This document shows positions 8,664 to 17,589 of a DNA stretch of 64,000 bases, piece by piece. The stretch is from VAZQ01 sp963721005 (GTDB taxonomy: Bacteria > Pseudomonadota > Alphaproteobacteria > Rhizobiales > Xanthobacteraceae), in NCBI GenBank assembly GCA_963721005.1, contig CAVRHR010000005.1:992001-1056000 (forward strand), written 5' to 3'. Within the stretch, counting starts at the first letter, position 1, and each line of letters starts with the position of its first letter. A program made the translations under genes and the position numbers. Below the pieces are notes generated by a model. That model was not told where the DNA came from. It searched no databases and worked only from the letters and a program-made list of their open reading frames with translations.

Positions 8664-9450
8664 ATGAGCAAGTTCAGCGAGAAGCTGATCCTAGCAGTCA
8701 TCACATTAGGCGCGATTGGTTACTCGGCTTCTTCTCGGGCGCAGCAGTCACTCAAGGTGGCAGGTCAGGACCTCCCGCCTTGGGCTATCCACGACAACAG
8801 TACTAACGTATTTTCGGGAATCTACGTCGACCTGATAAACGCGATCGCCAAAGATGCGGGCCTGCCGCAGGTCCAGCATCAGGTCATGATATTCGCCGAC
8901 CTGATCCCTGCGGTGACCAGCGGCAAGATCGACGTAATCGCAACCAACATGGCGATCACGCCAGAACGTAAGCAGCAGGTCGATTTCAGCAGCCCGATTT
9001 ACAATGCGCCAGCTGAAGCCGTTGTCGTCCTGGCGAGTGACACGGCAGCGTACAGAACTCTGGCTGACCTGAAAGGTCTCCCGGTGGGCGCCCAGAAGGG
9101 AAGCATTCAGCTTACGCTCCTTCAAAGGACTGGGGGCTTCTCCGACATAAAGGTCTATGACACGATAGAAGACGCCTGGGCGGCAGTCGCTTCAGGCTCA
9201 ATTAAAGCGGCGGTGACGCCCGGCACAGTCACGATGTATGCGACTAAACAAGGTCAACTCCCCAATCTACGAATTGTGAGTTCGCTCGAAGTCGTCGTCA
9301 CCAAGACCTCAGCAAGGGATCGCTGTGAAAAAGGGAAAGAGCGCGCTGCTTGGTAAAATAAATGATTCTTTCGCAAAGCTGGAAGCCGCCGGGACGGTCA
9401 AAGACATCTTCAGCAAGTATGGTCTAGATGACTGGGCGCCGCCCAAATAA
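8664..9450 (+). pseudogene. amino-acid-type ABC transporter substrate-binding protein, frameshifted
   Basis: Bacterial extracellular solute-binding protein family 3. The start at ATG 8664 follows GGGGGGG. A signal peptide (to about SSRAQQ) precedes the type II binding fold with GIYVDLINAIAKDAG, the diagnostic IDVIATNMAITPERK and QVDFSSPIY. The frame breaks near 9310 after VVVTKT. One base over, the expected ending resumes as QQGIAVKKGKSALLGKIND and continues to DDWAPPK with a stop at 9448-9450. Intact it would be about 262 residues. No permease or ATPase gene adjoins it, so it is an orphan. The shift could be a mutation or a sequencing indel. Confidence 0.8.
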
Positions 9451-9494
9451 GCGCCGTGGCGGCTTCCCATCGATCAAAACTGGCGTTAGGCCGG

Positions 9495-10358
9495 TCACTT
9501 CTGAGGTTGTTTGAAATATCGCAAATCGGGCGGTGGCTGATCCTTTCTGGTCGGCATCAAAAGCCCATCCGCGCTCAGATAATAAAATTCGCTGCCGAGG
9601 CCGACCTCAGCGTTGCTCTCCGCGCAGCTGTATTCAGGCCAGTCTGGCCGAGGATTCGGATTGCGGATGAATTTCTTGTCTACTTTCCATGGTCGCATCA
9701 AAGCGTGATCTATCGCGGTAATTTCATCGTGCAAGATATTGGGGTTGGCTTTGTCGAGATAGATGCGCTCCTGGAAAACGGATTGATTGTCGTCGTGGAG
9801 CGGGATTCCGGTGAAGTCGTAGGCTCGGGGACCCTTGAAGGGGCCGCGCGTCTCAACTTCGAGCAGGTCAAATTTGCCCTCCCCGGTTTGATCGATCCAT
9901 TTGCCGATTGAATAGCCTTCGTAGGTCGGTTGACCTTGCTTGGGCCAGTCGCGTCCGTCCGTATAGATGCGACGCACCTGATCATTGAAATTGACCAAAA
10001 TATGGGTCGTCTCTGGTGTGACGATGAATTCCAATGGAGAGTATGCTTGCATCAGTTGCGGCATGCCGTAGGCGCGGCAGCCGTATCCAGTGGCGCCGCC
10101 GTGCCCTCCCTTTGCCTGATCAGCGATACTTGCCTCCAGTCTAGCCTGGTATTCCGGCGTCAGCGGCGCTTCCTGGCCGAGCCCCCAAGACTTGGTTTGG
10201 TCAAAGGAAGGTTGTCCGCCAAGCCCTGGAACGGCAAAGCGGCTCCATTGACCTTTCAAGTTGGGATACCGTGCGTCATCGGCCGAATGGGCCTCGACCA
10301 ACGTCATCAAAAGAGCCGCAGCCATCGCGCACACACCGATTATCTGTCGGTGAGACAT
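9495..10358 (-). CDS. exported hypothetical protein, 287 aa
   Basis: Signal peptide at residues 1-26 (cleavage near AHSAD), then a soluble periplasmic domain. Recognisable segments are GCRAYGMPQLMQAYSPLEF, VNFNDQVRRIYTDGRDWP and YEGYSIGKWIDQTGEGKFDLLEVE. This pattern (a 'TDGR...W.P...G.S.G.W...L.V.T' propeller-like repeat) marks a large family of exported proteins in soil proteobacteria whose function is unknown to me. The degenerate gene at 13807-14330 belongs to the same broad family. Complete in length with a clear start at 10358. Confidence 0.8.
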   Translation of the reverse strand: MSHRQIIGVCAMAAALLMTLVEAHSADDARYPNLKGQWSRFAVPGLGGQPSFDQTKSWGLGQEAPLTPEYQARLEASIADQAKGGHGGATGYGCRAYGMPQLMQAYSPLEFIVTPETTHILVNFNDQVRRIYTDGRDWPKQGQPTYEGYSIGKWIDQTGEGKFDLLEVETRGPFKGPRAYDFTGIPLHDDNQSVFQERIYLDKANPNILHDEITAIDHALMRPWKVDKKFIRNPNPRPDWPEYSCAESNAEVGLGSEFYYLSADGLLMPTRKDQPPPDLRYFKQPQK

Positions 10359-10730
10359 GGTGTTCTCCGTAGGATTTCAGATTGCAACTTCCCGCGCCGA
10401 CGACACAATCTTCGCCCGGTTGCCCCTGGCCACATGCGCCGCGGAAAATTCGCCAGTTCGTGCAGCGCCTAGGGATAAGCCAGCCAAGCGGCAATAATAT
10501 ACGAGTTGGCGGTGTATGCGAAGAGCCCGGACAGATGTTTCTTGGCCCATCTGCGACATTCAACAAAGCCATCGGAATGTCCGCTGATGGGGGCTAAGCC
10601 GACGTGACGGCGACATTCTGCGATGTCGCGGTTTGACCCATAGCGTCGATTGCTGCCGTCCATTGACGCATTGCGAAAGGCTCTATTTTGCTGTTTTGGA
10701 CGAGCTTTTCCATAATGATCCTCAGGTTCA
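10359..10730. other. intergenic with dispersed repeat copy
   Basis: Holds repeat copy B (10553-10605) and the upstream region of the 9495-10358 gene. No supported gene. Confidence 0.4.
10553..10605. repeat. dispersed intergenic repeat, copy B
   Basis: GCGACATTCAACAAAGCCAT, then GGAATGTCCGCTGATGGGGG. It aligns with copy A at 8399-8450 over about 45 bases with scattered substitutions, in the same orientation. Confidence 0.6.
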
Positions 10731-11255
10731 CTACTTCAGCCTTGCCTTGATCTTATCCAGGCCGGCCTTGGCGCAGGCTTCGTCTCGCACACCGCCCGGA
10801 ACTCCATTGAGCCTAGCTGCGCCGGAAGTACCGATTGCGCCGATCACCTCGTTGCCGACCATGAGCGGCAGGCCACCCGGCCTCGGAAACAGCGTTTTGT
10901 CCGCATCGATCTTAGCCTTGAAGGCCTGATCCATTTCCATTCTTTCCGCGATCTCGGAGGTTGCCGTTTTCAAGGCAATCGCCGTGGCGGCCTTCTTCTG
11001 GCTGATCTCGATTTCAATGTTCGCAGCTCCGTCGGCGGCCAGCATTAGTCTCGACACGCCAGCGGAATCGACAATGCTAACCGCCTCCTTGACCCCATCC
11101 GCCGCACAAGCGGCCAACGCAGCCTGCGCAGCTTCAAGCGAGAGCGCGAATTCGGGCCCCCTGGCCGGCGGCTGCCGTTCGGCTTGCTGCGCCAGGGCAA
11201 GGCTGGATGTGGCGGTGAGCGCAAGCGCGCTTAGCATAGCGGGCGATCTGACCAT
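10731..11255 (-). CDS. exported GlcG/HbpS-family (haem-degrading-like) protein
   Basis: From the ATG at 11255 (CGGAGAC upstream) the protein is about 174 residues: a signal peptide (MVRSPAMLSALALTATSSLA) and a GlcG/HbpS domain (PF03928 type). Motifs seen are SIVDSAGVSRLMLAADGA, AIALKTATSEIAERM, LFPRPGGLPLMVGNEVIG and IGTSGA near the end. HbpS-like proteins bind haem or cofactor-like ligands at the cell surface. An upstream in-frame extension to 11318 is disfavoured because it would bury the signal peptide. Confidence 0.85.
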   Translation of the reverse strand: MVRSPAMLSALALTATSSLALAQQAERQPPARGPEFALSLEAAQAALAACAADGVKEAVSIVDSAGVSRLMLAADGAANIEIEISQKKAATAIALKTATSEIAERMEMDQAFKAKIDADKTLFPRPGGLPLMVGNEVIGAIGTSGAARLNGVPGGVRDEACAKAGLDKIKARLK

Positions 11256-11548
11256 GGGACGGGTCTCCGGGATTGCTATGTCGGCGGAATTGAATTGGAT
11301 TGGATCGAACACGGGCACGCTATCAGCTCACCGCAACGTCCTCAATCTTCCGAATTGAAGCTGTCACCGCAGGGCGGCTCGAATGCGCGCCCCTCCGCGC
11401 CTTGCCCCCGTACAGTGTACGGGAGACTTCCGTGGAGGCTCTTCCGCTTGTGGCCCGGAGCGCCAGTTCGCGGCAGTGCAACGCAGGGTCCGCGATAAGG
11501 GGAGCAGCGGTCTAGAAATGCTCACCGTGACCCTTTCGCATCTTGACC

Positions 11549-11713
11549 CTACTCTTCCACACTTCTCGTGAGGTCTATGGTTGCCTGGATGGCGGCGAGC
11601 ACGTCATGCGTAATCACCACCCCCTCCTTCTGCGGGCGGTCCACCACGTCCACAATGGTTTCCTTGTAGGTGCTTGCCTCGATTTTGAGGCGGATATCCA
11701 CTGGAAGGTCCAT
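11549..11713 (-). CDS. small hypothetical protein, 54 aa
   Basis: ATG at 11713 after GGGGAGAAGCG. The product MDLPVDIRLKIEASTYKET continues to an acidic tail ending RSVEE, with no membrane segment. Regular amphipathic spacing suggests a helical regulatory or antitoxin-sized protein, but no family is recognised. Codon use and the ribosome site support it being real. Confidence 0.5.
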   Translation of the reverse strand: MDLPVDIRLKIEASTYKETIVDVVDRPQKEGVVITHDVLAAIQATIDLTRSVEE

Positions 11714-11848
11714 TCGCTTCTCCCCACTCCAGGTGTCAATCGCGGATTCGCCGGGACGTGGCCTTCCAGCCTCGCATTCCAGCGCGATGGTTGGCCGCCG
11801 TCGGGCCTTTGGAGGCTTACGAGGACAGCGGGATTTGGGGTTAAACTT

Positions 11849-12109
11849 TTATTTGGGGGTTAGTACGGCTGTACCGGGATTGGGCGTCTCAGCGGCCAAT
11901 TCTTGTTGAATACGAACTGATCGCAACAGGCTTGCCCCTCGGCGGAACTTCTCTGCCTCGGATTGAACTGCCGCCATGTTGAGCGCTACATCCCCGACGG
12001 CCACAAACAACGGCTGCCCGGTAATTTCCAGCATTCCGGAAGCGGCGACGATCACCCATGCCAAACCGATAGACCGCCCCAATCTCATTATCGTGGTGTT
12101 GATAGCCAC
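11849..12109 (-). CDS. small membrane protein, 86 aa
   Basis: GTG start at 12109 preceded by a strong AGGAGG at ideal spacing. One hydrophobic segment (IGLAWVIVAASGMLEI, about residues 13-28) and a soluble helical C-terminal part rich in Glu/Arg. Likely a single-pass inner-membrane protein with a short cytoplasmic N terminus. Function unknown. Confidence 0.55.
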   Translation of the reverse strand: MAINTTIMRLGRSIGLAWVIVAASGMLEITGQPLFVAVGDVALNMAAVQSEAEKFRRGASLLRSVRIQQELAAETPNPGTAVLTPK

Positions 12110-12266
12110 GGTCCCCTCCTACTGGGACCAATTTGACATAAAGTCTTTCCATTACCGCTAAATCTTCGCCGTCAATTGAATTCAATGTTTTAGAGACTTG
12201 GTAACCGATTTATTGCGACCATGTGGTCGCTGGTCTCGATCTTCTTGATCAAAATGCGGCGTCTCG

Positions 12267-12584
12267 GGTGTGACGCGGCGATCGCGATTTGTTCGGTGAC
12301 GGCAGCGTGGTGCTGATCTCCACGCCTGGGCATTCGCCGGGCCATCAGTGCCTCCTGGTCCGGCTGCCCAAAACGGGAGTGGTGCTGCTTTCTGGGACGC
12401 CGTCCACACGAGAGCCAATTGGGGCAGCCACCGCGTACCCGAACGCAATTTCAATGTGGGCCAGTCGCTCGCCTCGCTCGACCGCATGGCGGCTATTCTC
12501 AAGGATAATAATGCGCAGCTCTGGATCGGGCACGAGACCAGCGAGGTTCCGCTGCGCCAATATGCAGCCGCCTACTATGAGTGA
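12267..12584 (+). pseudogene. metallo-beta-lactamase-fold hydrolase, 3' remnant with frameshift
   Basis: The frame begins without a start at about DRDLFGDGSVVLIST, followed by the zinc-ligand motif PGHSPGHQCLLVRL and VVLLSG. A single missing G at about 12397 shifts the frame. The continuation is DAVHTRANWGSHRVPERNFN, LDRMAAILKDN, then WIGHETSEVPLR to the stop at 12582-12584. This is the C-terminal half of a lactonase-like MBL enzyme (AHL-lactonase neighbourhood). The N-terminal HxHxDH half is absent. Non-functional. Confidence 0.75.
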
Positions 12585-12860
12585 TGTGGACATCGCGATG
12601 CGTGCAGCGCGCTGTTACATTGCGCCTATGGGCCGCTCCGGGAAATCGCAATGACATTTCAGCTCTGCGGAGAGCCCGCTTGGCCGTAGCCTCTCGCGTC
12701 CTTGTCGCCGCTGCGGCCGAGCATCATCGAACCCTGCATTCCGACCCGAGCGACAAACCTTGTGTCAAAAGACGTACCGCGTTCGCAATGCGATGCCCAT
12801 GCTTCAACTCATGACACGCCACCCTGTGTTTATTGGGGATAAGCCAGCGAAGGGTTCGCG

Positions 12861-13253
12861 TTGCCCAGTGGACCAACTAGCCTCCCAGTGATTCGAGAAC
12901 TCAGGGAGTTTTGTGGCGTGTCACTCAGGGTCACATCGGGACGCTTCGACATCCAATCGCGGAGCATTTCGTGCAACTTGCAGGAAGGTTTAACGATCAT
13001 TCGCTGCACTATTGCGATCGAAGTGCTGCGGGACCTAGCCGACCATTCCATGCTCGAGTGGAGCACGGACATTGAGGCATTCGGCCTGTTAATGCCCGAG
13101 GTCGAGCGTCTCGCCAGCTTAAAATACAGGCTCGGCCGTCTCGAGGAAAATGGCGAGCTTCTGATCGGCACGATCGACCTGCTCCGTCACGGCTTCACCA
13201 GGCCGCGGAAACCGAGCACTCACGCCGGCCCCTGGCGAATAGCTGCGGAATAG
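12861..13253 (+). CDS. DUF1488-like protein
   Basis: About 130 residues. The core SGRFDIQSRSISCNL, IIRCTIAIEVLRDLADH and LMPEVERLASLKYRLGRLEE matches the usual layout of the short rhizobial DUF1488 family (I-x-C-x-I, then an 'E-x-I-E-R-x-A' helix). Family function is unknown. The start is uncertain (TTG near 12861) and the N-terminal ~25 residues may not be translated. It lies just before a Ku stump. Confidence 0.55.
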   Translation: MPSGPTSLPVIRELREFCGVSLRVTSGRFDIQSRSISCNLQEGLTIIRCTIAIEVLRDLADHSMLEWSTDIEAFGLLMPEVERLASLKYRLGRLEENGELLIGTIDLLRHGFTRPRKPSTHAGPWRIAAE

Positions 13254-13270
13254 ATCAAACGCCCCAGGTT

Positions 13271-13441
13271 GATCGAGGCGATTTCTTTCAACAGCCGAAG
13301 CAGTCGAACGTCATCAACCTTATGGACGCGCTCAGGGAGAGCCTAAAGACGGAGGGCGGAACGGAAAAGAAGAAGTCGCCAGCTCCGGCCTTGCCGGAAC
13401 GGGCGCCGGCCAAGCGTACCTCACGGAAGAAGGCGAGTTGA
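13271..13441 (+). pseudogene. C-terminal stump of a Ku-like end-joining protein
   Basis: Open frame without a start reading DRGDFFQQPKQSNVINLMDAL, then RESLKT and a Lys/Pro/Ala-rich tail ending KRTSRKKAS. 'NVINLMDALR.SL' followed by a lysine-rich tail is the signature of the end of bacterial Ku. The DNA-binding beta-barrel (over 200 residues) is missing. Fragment only. Confidence 0.6.
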
Positions 13442-13448
13442 CATAGCA

Positions 13449-13628
13449 ATGACGAGTAGGCCCTGGTCCGTCACCGAGCTTCACGATCTAACGCACGGTC
13501 TCCGCCTCGGAGTTTCCATCGAGGTGATCGCCGACTTCATCGAGCGTGACGTGGACGACGTTCGGCGGACGGCTGCTGAAGACGGCCTTCTGCGGCGGAG
13601 TGGGTTGCCCGATGTGGCCTCCAACTAG
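13449..13628 (+). CDS. small hypothetical protein, 59 aa
   Basis: ATG 13449, seven bases after the Ku-stump stop. It reads MTSRPWSVTELHDLTHGLRL and then GVSIEVIADFIERDVDDVRR. This matches a small rhizobial protein type with a SANT/Myb-like or helix-turn-helix 'W..EL..L..GL..G.S...IA.F..R....V..' pattern. Probably a small DNA-associated regulator; the fold is inference. May be a survivor of a former Ku operon. Confidence 0.55.
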   Translation: MTSRPWSVTELHDLTHGLRLGVSIEVIADFIERDVDDVRRTAAEDGLLRRSGLPDVASN

Positions 13629-13806
13629 GCTGGTCACGGCCAGAACTCATCCCGAGATTGGAACCGGGAGTCCCCGGCGCGGTTACAGAAAAAACCAACT
13701 TGGAGACACTACAATAGCAACCCAACATAATCCCTTCCCGGTAGCTAACTACGCTAGGCGCCATTTTGGAGTCATTCTCTGCGCTACCTGGTACTGAATA
13801 GGCAGT

Positions 13807-14330
13807 TCAGAAATCCGGCCTATCTGCTTGCGGGACCGGAGCGAGTCCCTGATTGAAATAATCTTCGTGGTTTTCAGCGCAGACCATTTCGTGGAGCGGA
13901 ACTTCTTCGGGCCGATGGTCAATCCGGTAACGCTGCACCGCATTCCATGGCATCGTGAAGGCGCCAGGATCTTCGACTTGGACATTCACCACCATAGATT
14001 GACCATCCTGCAGAAGAAGGAAGCGCTCCACCACGTGGAGTTTCGTGGTGTGGGGCGTGCGATAATTGTCGATGTACGTTTTGTCATTGAGGCCGATCGT
14101 ATCGACGACCAAGGTATCGCGGTTTTCGTAATGCCCGACCAATTCGCCGTACCGTGAGGGCTTCGGATCAACGGTGTGAGGTACATTCAAGTGGACGTGG
14201 CGAAGCTGGAAGTCCTGTCCCCACGACATCACAATTCTTTCGGGGTCTGAATGAAGAAAATCGGATGCACCGGATAGAGCAGGAAACCCGGCACGCCGTG
14301 GGGCCAGCAGCGCGAACGGGCCGTGAACCC
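13807..14330 (-). pseudogene. exported hypothetical protein, 5'-truncated and frameshifted
   Basis: The downstream half is intact in one frame: MSWGQDFQLRHVHLNVPH, SRYGELVGHYENRDTLVVD, then FTMPWNAVQRYRIDHRP to the stop at 13807. Upstream the matching protein is in another frame (GKVGFTARSRCWPHGVPGF, YPVHPIFFIQTPKE) and breaks at about 14235 where one A appears missing. Further upstream (about 14380) the frame hits a stop. The protein belongs to the same broad exported family as 9495-10358. Two lesions and no start make it a pseudogene. Confidence 0.7.
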
Positions 14331-14567
14331 GACTTTTCCCGCCAGCACCTCCTCGTTCGACTTTCGCTTCTGTTCGACCGGTACGTGGCTCGGTCAAACG
14401 TAATGAGCCAGATATCCGGACGGCGCTCAAAACACGCGACGGACCACGGCGAGGTACAGCTGCACAATGTCTGCAGTTGAGGCCACAAGCCGTCACGCAG
14501 CCACCTCTCGTAATCGACGAAGGCAGCGGTCGCTAACCTTCCTTCTGCCGGCGAGCGATCTGATAGG

Positions 14568-14783
14568 CTACCTCGATCGTGGCAATTCCAGTTCGGATAC
14601 GTAGACTATTCGGAGTTTCAGCGCTTTGACGATTTTCTTCGTTGGCAATGTTTTGCCGTTAAGAACCTTGTTGATTACAACTCGATTTAGTCCGGTCATA
14701 CTCGCAAATGCAGCTTGGCCTCCGGCAAGTTTCACCTGCGAGCGGAGCAAGCGAACCACATCTTCTGCATCCAAGATTTGCAT
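14568..14783 (-). CDS. XRE/Cro-type helix-turn-helix protein, 71 aa
   Basis: From Met at 14783 the chain is a lone lambda-repressor-like domain: VVRLLRSQVKLAGGQAAFA, MTGLNRVVINKVLNGK, then TLPTKKIVKALKL. The recognition helix lies near residues 30-42. At 71 residues it is Cro- or antitoxin-sized. An upstream GTG at 14789 is an alternative start. No toxin partner adjoins it. Likely a small DNA-binding regulator. Confidence 0.7.
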   Translation of the reverse strand: MQILDAEDVVRLLRSQVKLAGGQAAFASMTGLNRVVINKVLNGKTLPTKKIVKALKLRIVYVSELELPRSR

Positions 14784-14926
14784 CCGCACTCGGCCACAGC
14801 TGAATGTGATCAACGACTTATCGAAGGTGTCGGCTTTCCGCTGGAAAGAAGTACGTAATCCAATCGGATAGGCCGCACAAGGAGATGGCATGACGAATGT
14901 ATGAGCATGTTTGCTGACCGCAACCT

Positions 14927-14950
14927 GACGGATAGACGGATAGACGGATA
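14927..14950. repeat. 8-bp tandem repeat, three copies
   Basis: GACGGATA repeated three times without mismatch. Eight is not a multiple of three, so copy-number changes would shift any reading frame crossing it. Confidence 0.85.
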
Positions 14951-15524
14951 GTTTACTCCAAGGACAAGAGTCCACCGGGACCGCCTGGGGCGTGCGGACA
15001 GCAAACTCAAAATCTTGGGGTGTAATGTCTGTTCTGGCCCAGGCCGTGTGAAAACGTTTTTCCTCCCCCAAAATTGCGCGCAACGAGGAGCGATCAACCT
15101 CGACACGACCGTCTGAACAATTGTTGCTGTATCGGGTCTAAAGTCAACCATGGCGCAACCTCGGGCCACGCTGAGCGAGCCCCGAACACGTTTTTAGGAG
15201 ACCCGCGTTATCAATTCGCACCGGCGGCAGACGACGCGCACTGCAACAATCAATTGGACCCAACATAATGTGCTCTCCCGACTGATCTCCTTTCCGCTGC
15301 AGTCCTGGCGCACTCGAGCCAAGCCTCGGCGATCTCAAGACATTGCCTTTCGATCAGAAGGCGACATGACTTTGTCTAGTCGCTTACATTCGGCTGCATA
15401 TCTCTTATACGTTTCTAGGTCGTCCATTTCGGGGCCATGCTGTTGATTGGCTCGTCGCGGAAACAACCCGCGCAATAGCTCGAAAGTTCCGTTTAACAAA
15501 ACTGGCCTGAAAGAACGGACTGGA

Positions 15525-15549
15525 GGAACCCATTGAAGAAGCGGACGTT
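15525..15549 (+). promoter_or_regulatory. EcfG (general stress response) promoter
   Basis: GGAAC at 15525-15529, a 16-base spacer and CGTT at 15546-15549. This matches the alphaproteobacterial EcfG consensus GGAAC-N16/17-CGTT exactly. The ATG of the small gene lies 32 bases downstream at 15581. This was the only such match found while scanning by eye in front of plausible genes. Confidence 0.7.
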
Positions 15550-15631
15550 TCGCATCAGCCTATAAAAGCGAGTGTAGACAATGGACAGGGAAGAGCGATT
15601 CCGAGGCCATGCCGCCGAATGCGTGCGCTTA

Positions 15632-16576
15632 GAGCCTGACTCAAAAGCCTATGCGTGGGCGAGGCGCCTGACGCCGAGCTGTATCGCGGCGAGGGTTACG
15701 AAGGCAAGGAGGGTGTCGGCGAGATTTTCATAGTCCCTGTTCAAGCGCCGGTTGCGACCGAACCAGGAGAAGGTGCGCTCGACGACCCATCGGCGGGGCA
15801 GGACGACGAAGCCCTTCATGTCGTCGCTTCGCTTGACGATCTCGATGCGCAGGCCGGGGTTGGCGGCGATGGCGTCGGTGACCTGATAGGCGTTGTAGCC
15901 GCCGTCGGCCCAGACCAGCTCCAGCCAGTTGAACCGCTGGCGTATTTTGTCGAAGACCAGGGCCGCGCCGTCGCGATCCTGGATGCCGGCGGAGTGGACG
16001 ATCACGCGCAGTGGGAAGCCTTCGGTATCGACCAGGGCGTGGAGCTTGCGTCCTTTGACCTTCTTTCCGGCGTCGTAACCCACTTCGTCGTCTTCACCCC
16101 TGTTTTTACAGCCCCTTTTTCCGCTGACTTCAGCGACTGGCTGTCGATGATCGCGGCGGTGGGACTGGCCTCCCGACCGGCCTGCTCGCGCAGGTCGAAA
16201 AGCAGCTCAGCCCAGATCGCCTCCCAGGCTCCCTCGCGCTGGAACTTGCGGAAGATGTTGTAGACCGTTGAGCGCGGCGGGAAGGGTCCGCGCGGCAGAT
16301 AGCGCCACGGACAGCCGGTCCGAAGCAGATAGAAGATCGCGTTCATCGCCACGCGCATGTCGGTCTTGCGCGGACGCCCGCCGGGATCGGCCGGCGGGAT
16401 CAGAGGCTCCAGGTGCGCCCACTGGGCGTCCGTCAGATCGCTGGGAAGGCGCTCGCCAGACTGACGATGGATTGTTCGATGCTCTCGCGTCCACATGCCG
16501 AATCACCCGCTCGGTTGATACCGGCTCGGTGAACCACAGCCGATGATAGACCGCCAGCGCCTTTTGGGTCAGGCTC
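15632..16576 (-). mobile_element. IS5-family insertion sequence, 945 bp
   Basis: Ends carry inverted repeats GAGCCTGACTCAAAAG (left) and CTTTTGGGTCAGGCTC (right), one mismatch. Flanks show a 3-bp target duplication TTA (15629-15631 and 16577-16579) within a palindromic target GCGCTTAGCGC. Transposase genes fill it on the minus strand. Confidence 0.88.
15649..16496 (-). CDS. IS5-family transposase in two overlapping frames
   Basis: The upstream frame (16496-16002) has the helix-turn-helix-like DLTDAQWAHLEPLIPP and first catalytic Asp in AAIIDSQSLKSAEKG. The downstream frame (to 15649) carries VGYDAGKKVKGRKLHALVD, the second Asp in ELVWADGGYNAY and Glu in RWVVERTFSWFGRN. The frames are related by a -1 shift near the A-rich run after SAEKG (about 16105). 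This may be programmed frameshifting or an inactivating indel. All DDE residues are present. Confidence 0.85.
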
Positions 16577-16699
16577 TTAGCGCAGCAGTCCAACAGTCAG
16601 GCGGACAAAGCACTACTCCTGGAAATGGCCAATCATTGGATCGAACTTGCGGAACAGGCGGGGAAGAAAAAGAGTTCCGATGATCCGAAAACGAACTAG

Positions 16700-17551
16700 G
16701 GTGCAGACTCATTAAATCCACCATACCAGGGCCGCAGCGAGGCACACAGAGGCGAGATAGTTGCGCGCCAGCCTATCGTAGCGTGTTGCGACGCGCCTGA
16801 AGTCCTTCAACCTGTTGAAAGCGGCCTCGATGCGCCAGCGCAGTGTGTAGAGGCGCTTGCTGAAGCTGAACGGTTGCTTCCTGTTGGAGCGATTTGGAAT
16901 GACCGACTTGGTTCCATGCTCATCAAGTTCCTCGCGCAACTCGGCGCTGTCATACGCCTTGTCGCCAAGCATGCGTTTGGGTCGCTGCACTCTACGGAAC
17001 AAGCGCTCAGCCACCGGACAATCGTGCGCTTCTCCTCCGGTCAGCAGGATGGCGATTAGCCGCCCCTTAGCATCTGCGAGTGCATGGATCTTCGTGTTGC
17101 GCCCTCCGCGCGAACGGCCCACAGCCTGCTTTTTCTCCCCCCTTTTCCGCCGGCTGCCGAGCGGTGCGCTTTCACATGTGTGGAGTCGATCATCTGCGTA
17201 TCTGTGGATCGCCCATTCCCAGCAAGCTCGCGGAATAGCTTTTCCCAGATGCCGCGCCGAGCCCAGCGAACAAACCGGTTATAGATCGTGGTCGGGGGAC
17301 CATATTCGGGCGGGCAATCGCACCAGCGGCACCCGCTCTTCAACACATGCACGATGCCACTGATAACGCGCCGATCGTCTGCACGCTCGACGCCTCGCAC
17401 ATCCGTCGGCAGATAAGGCTCAATCCGCTCCCATTGCTCATCGCTCAGCCAAAACAGGTTCTTCCGCATGGTCCCGATCCCCCAAAACGAATCAGGTACA
17501 TATGGAATCAGGATTGCTTTGCCACTGCAGCAAAATTAATGAGTTCTGACC
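16700..17551 (-). mobile_element. IS5-family (IS427-type) insertion sequence, 852 bp
   Basis: Flanked by CTAG on both sides (16696-16699 and 17552-17555), the typical target of the IS427 group. Ends match imperfectly as inverted repeats: GGTGCAGACTCATTAA at left and, reverse-complemented, GGTCAGAACTCATTAA at right. The left CTAG contains the TAG stop codon of the small gene interrupted by the neighbouring IS. Confidence 0.85.
16712..17469 (-). CDS. IS427-type transposase in two overlapping frames
   Basis: The upstream frame (17469-17056) has LSDEQWERIEPYLPT and the first Asp in TQMIDSTHVKAHRSAAG. The downstream frame (17122-16712) has GRSRGGRNTKIHALADA, the second Asp in MLGDKAYDSAELRE and Glu in RWRIEAAFNRLKDFRR. 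A -1 shift at the GGGGGGAGAAAAAGC run joins them. Two frames fused by slippage are normal for this IS group, so the element is probably functional. Confidence 0.88.
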
Positions 17552-17589
17552 CTAGCCCTCACCCTAGTGAGCCAGAGACCGTGACATCA

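Larger units (their letters stand above)
14784..15580. other. long intergenic stretch
   Basis: Minus-strand frames run through it without ribosome sites or recognisable domains. It contains an 8-bp tandem repeat (14927-14950) and, at its right end, the EcfG-type promoter. Confidence 0.4.
15581..16699 (+). pseudogene. small stress-type protein gene split by an IS5-family insertion
   Basis: The first 17 codons (MDREERFRGHAAECVRL, 15581-15631) end at TTA. The IS follows, then after its duplicated TTA the frame resumes at 16580 as AQQSNSQADKALLLEMANHW, IELAEQAG and a stop at 16697-16699. Joined, the gene is 56 codons with no other lesion. It matches a small helical protein type abundant in Bradyrhizobium ('YR..A.EC..LA......KALLLEMA..W..LAE'). 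The EcfG promoter upstream suggests it was a stress-induced gene. The second IS sits exactly at its stop codon. Confidence 0.8.

Noticed and set aside
13663..13690. Second EcfG promoter (GGAAC, 16-base spacer, GGTT)
   Set aside because: The -10 element is GGTT rather than CGTT and no gene start follows.
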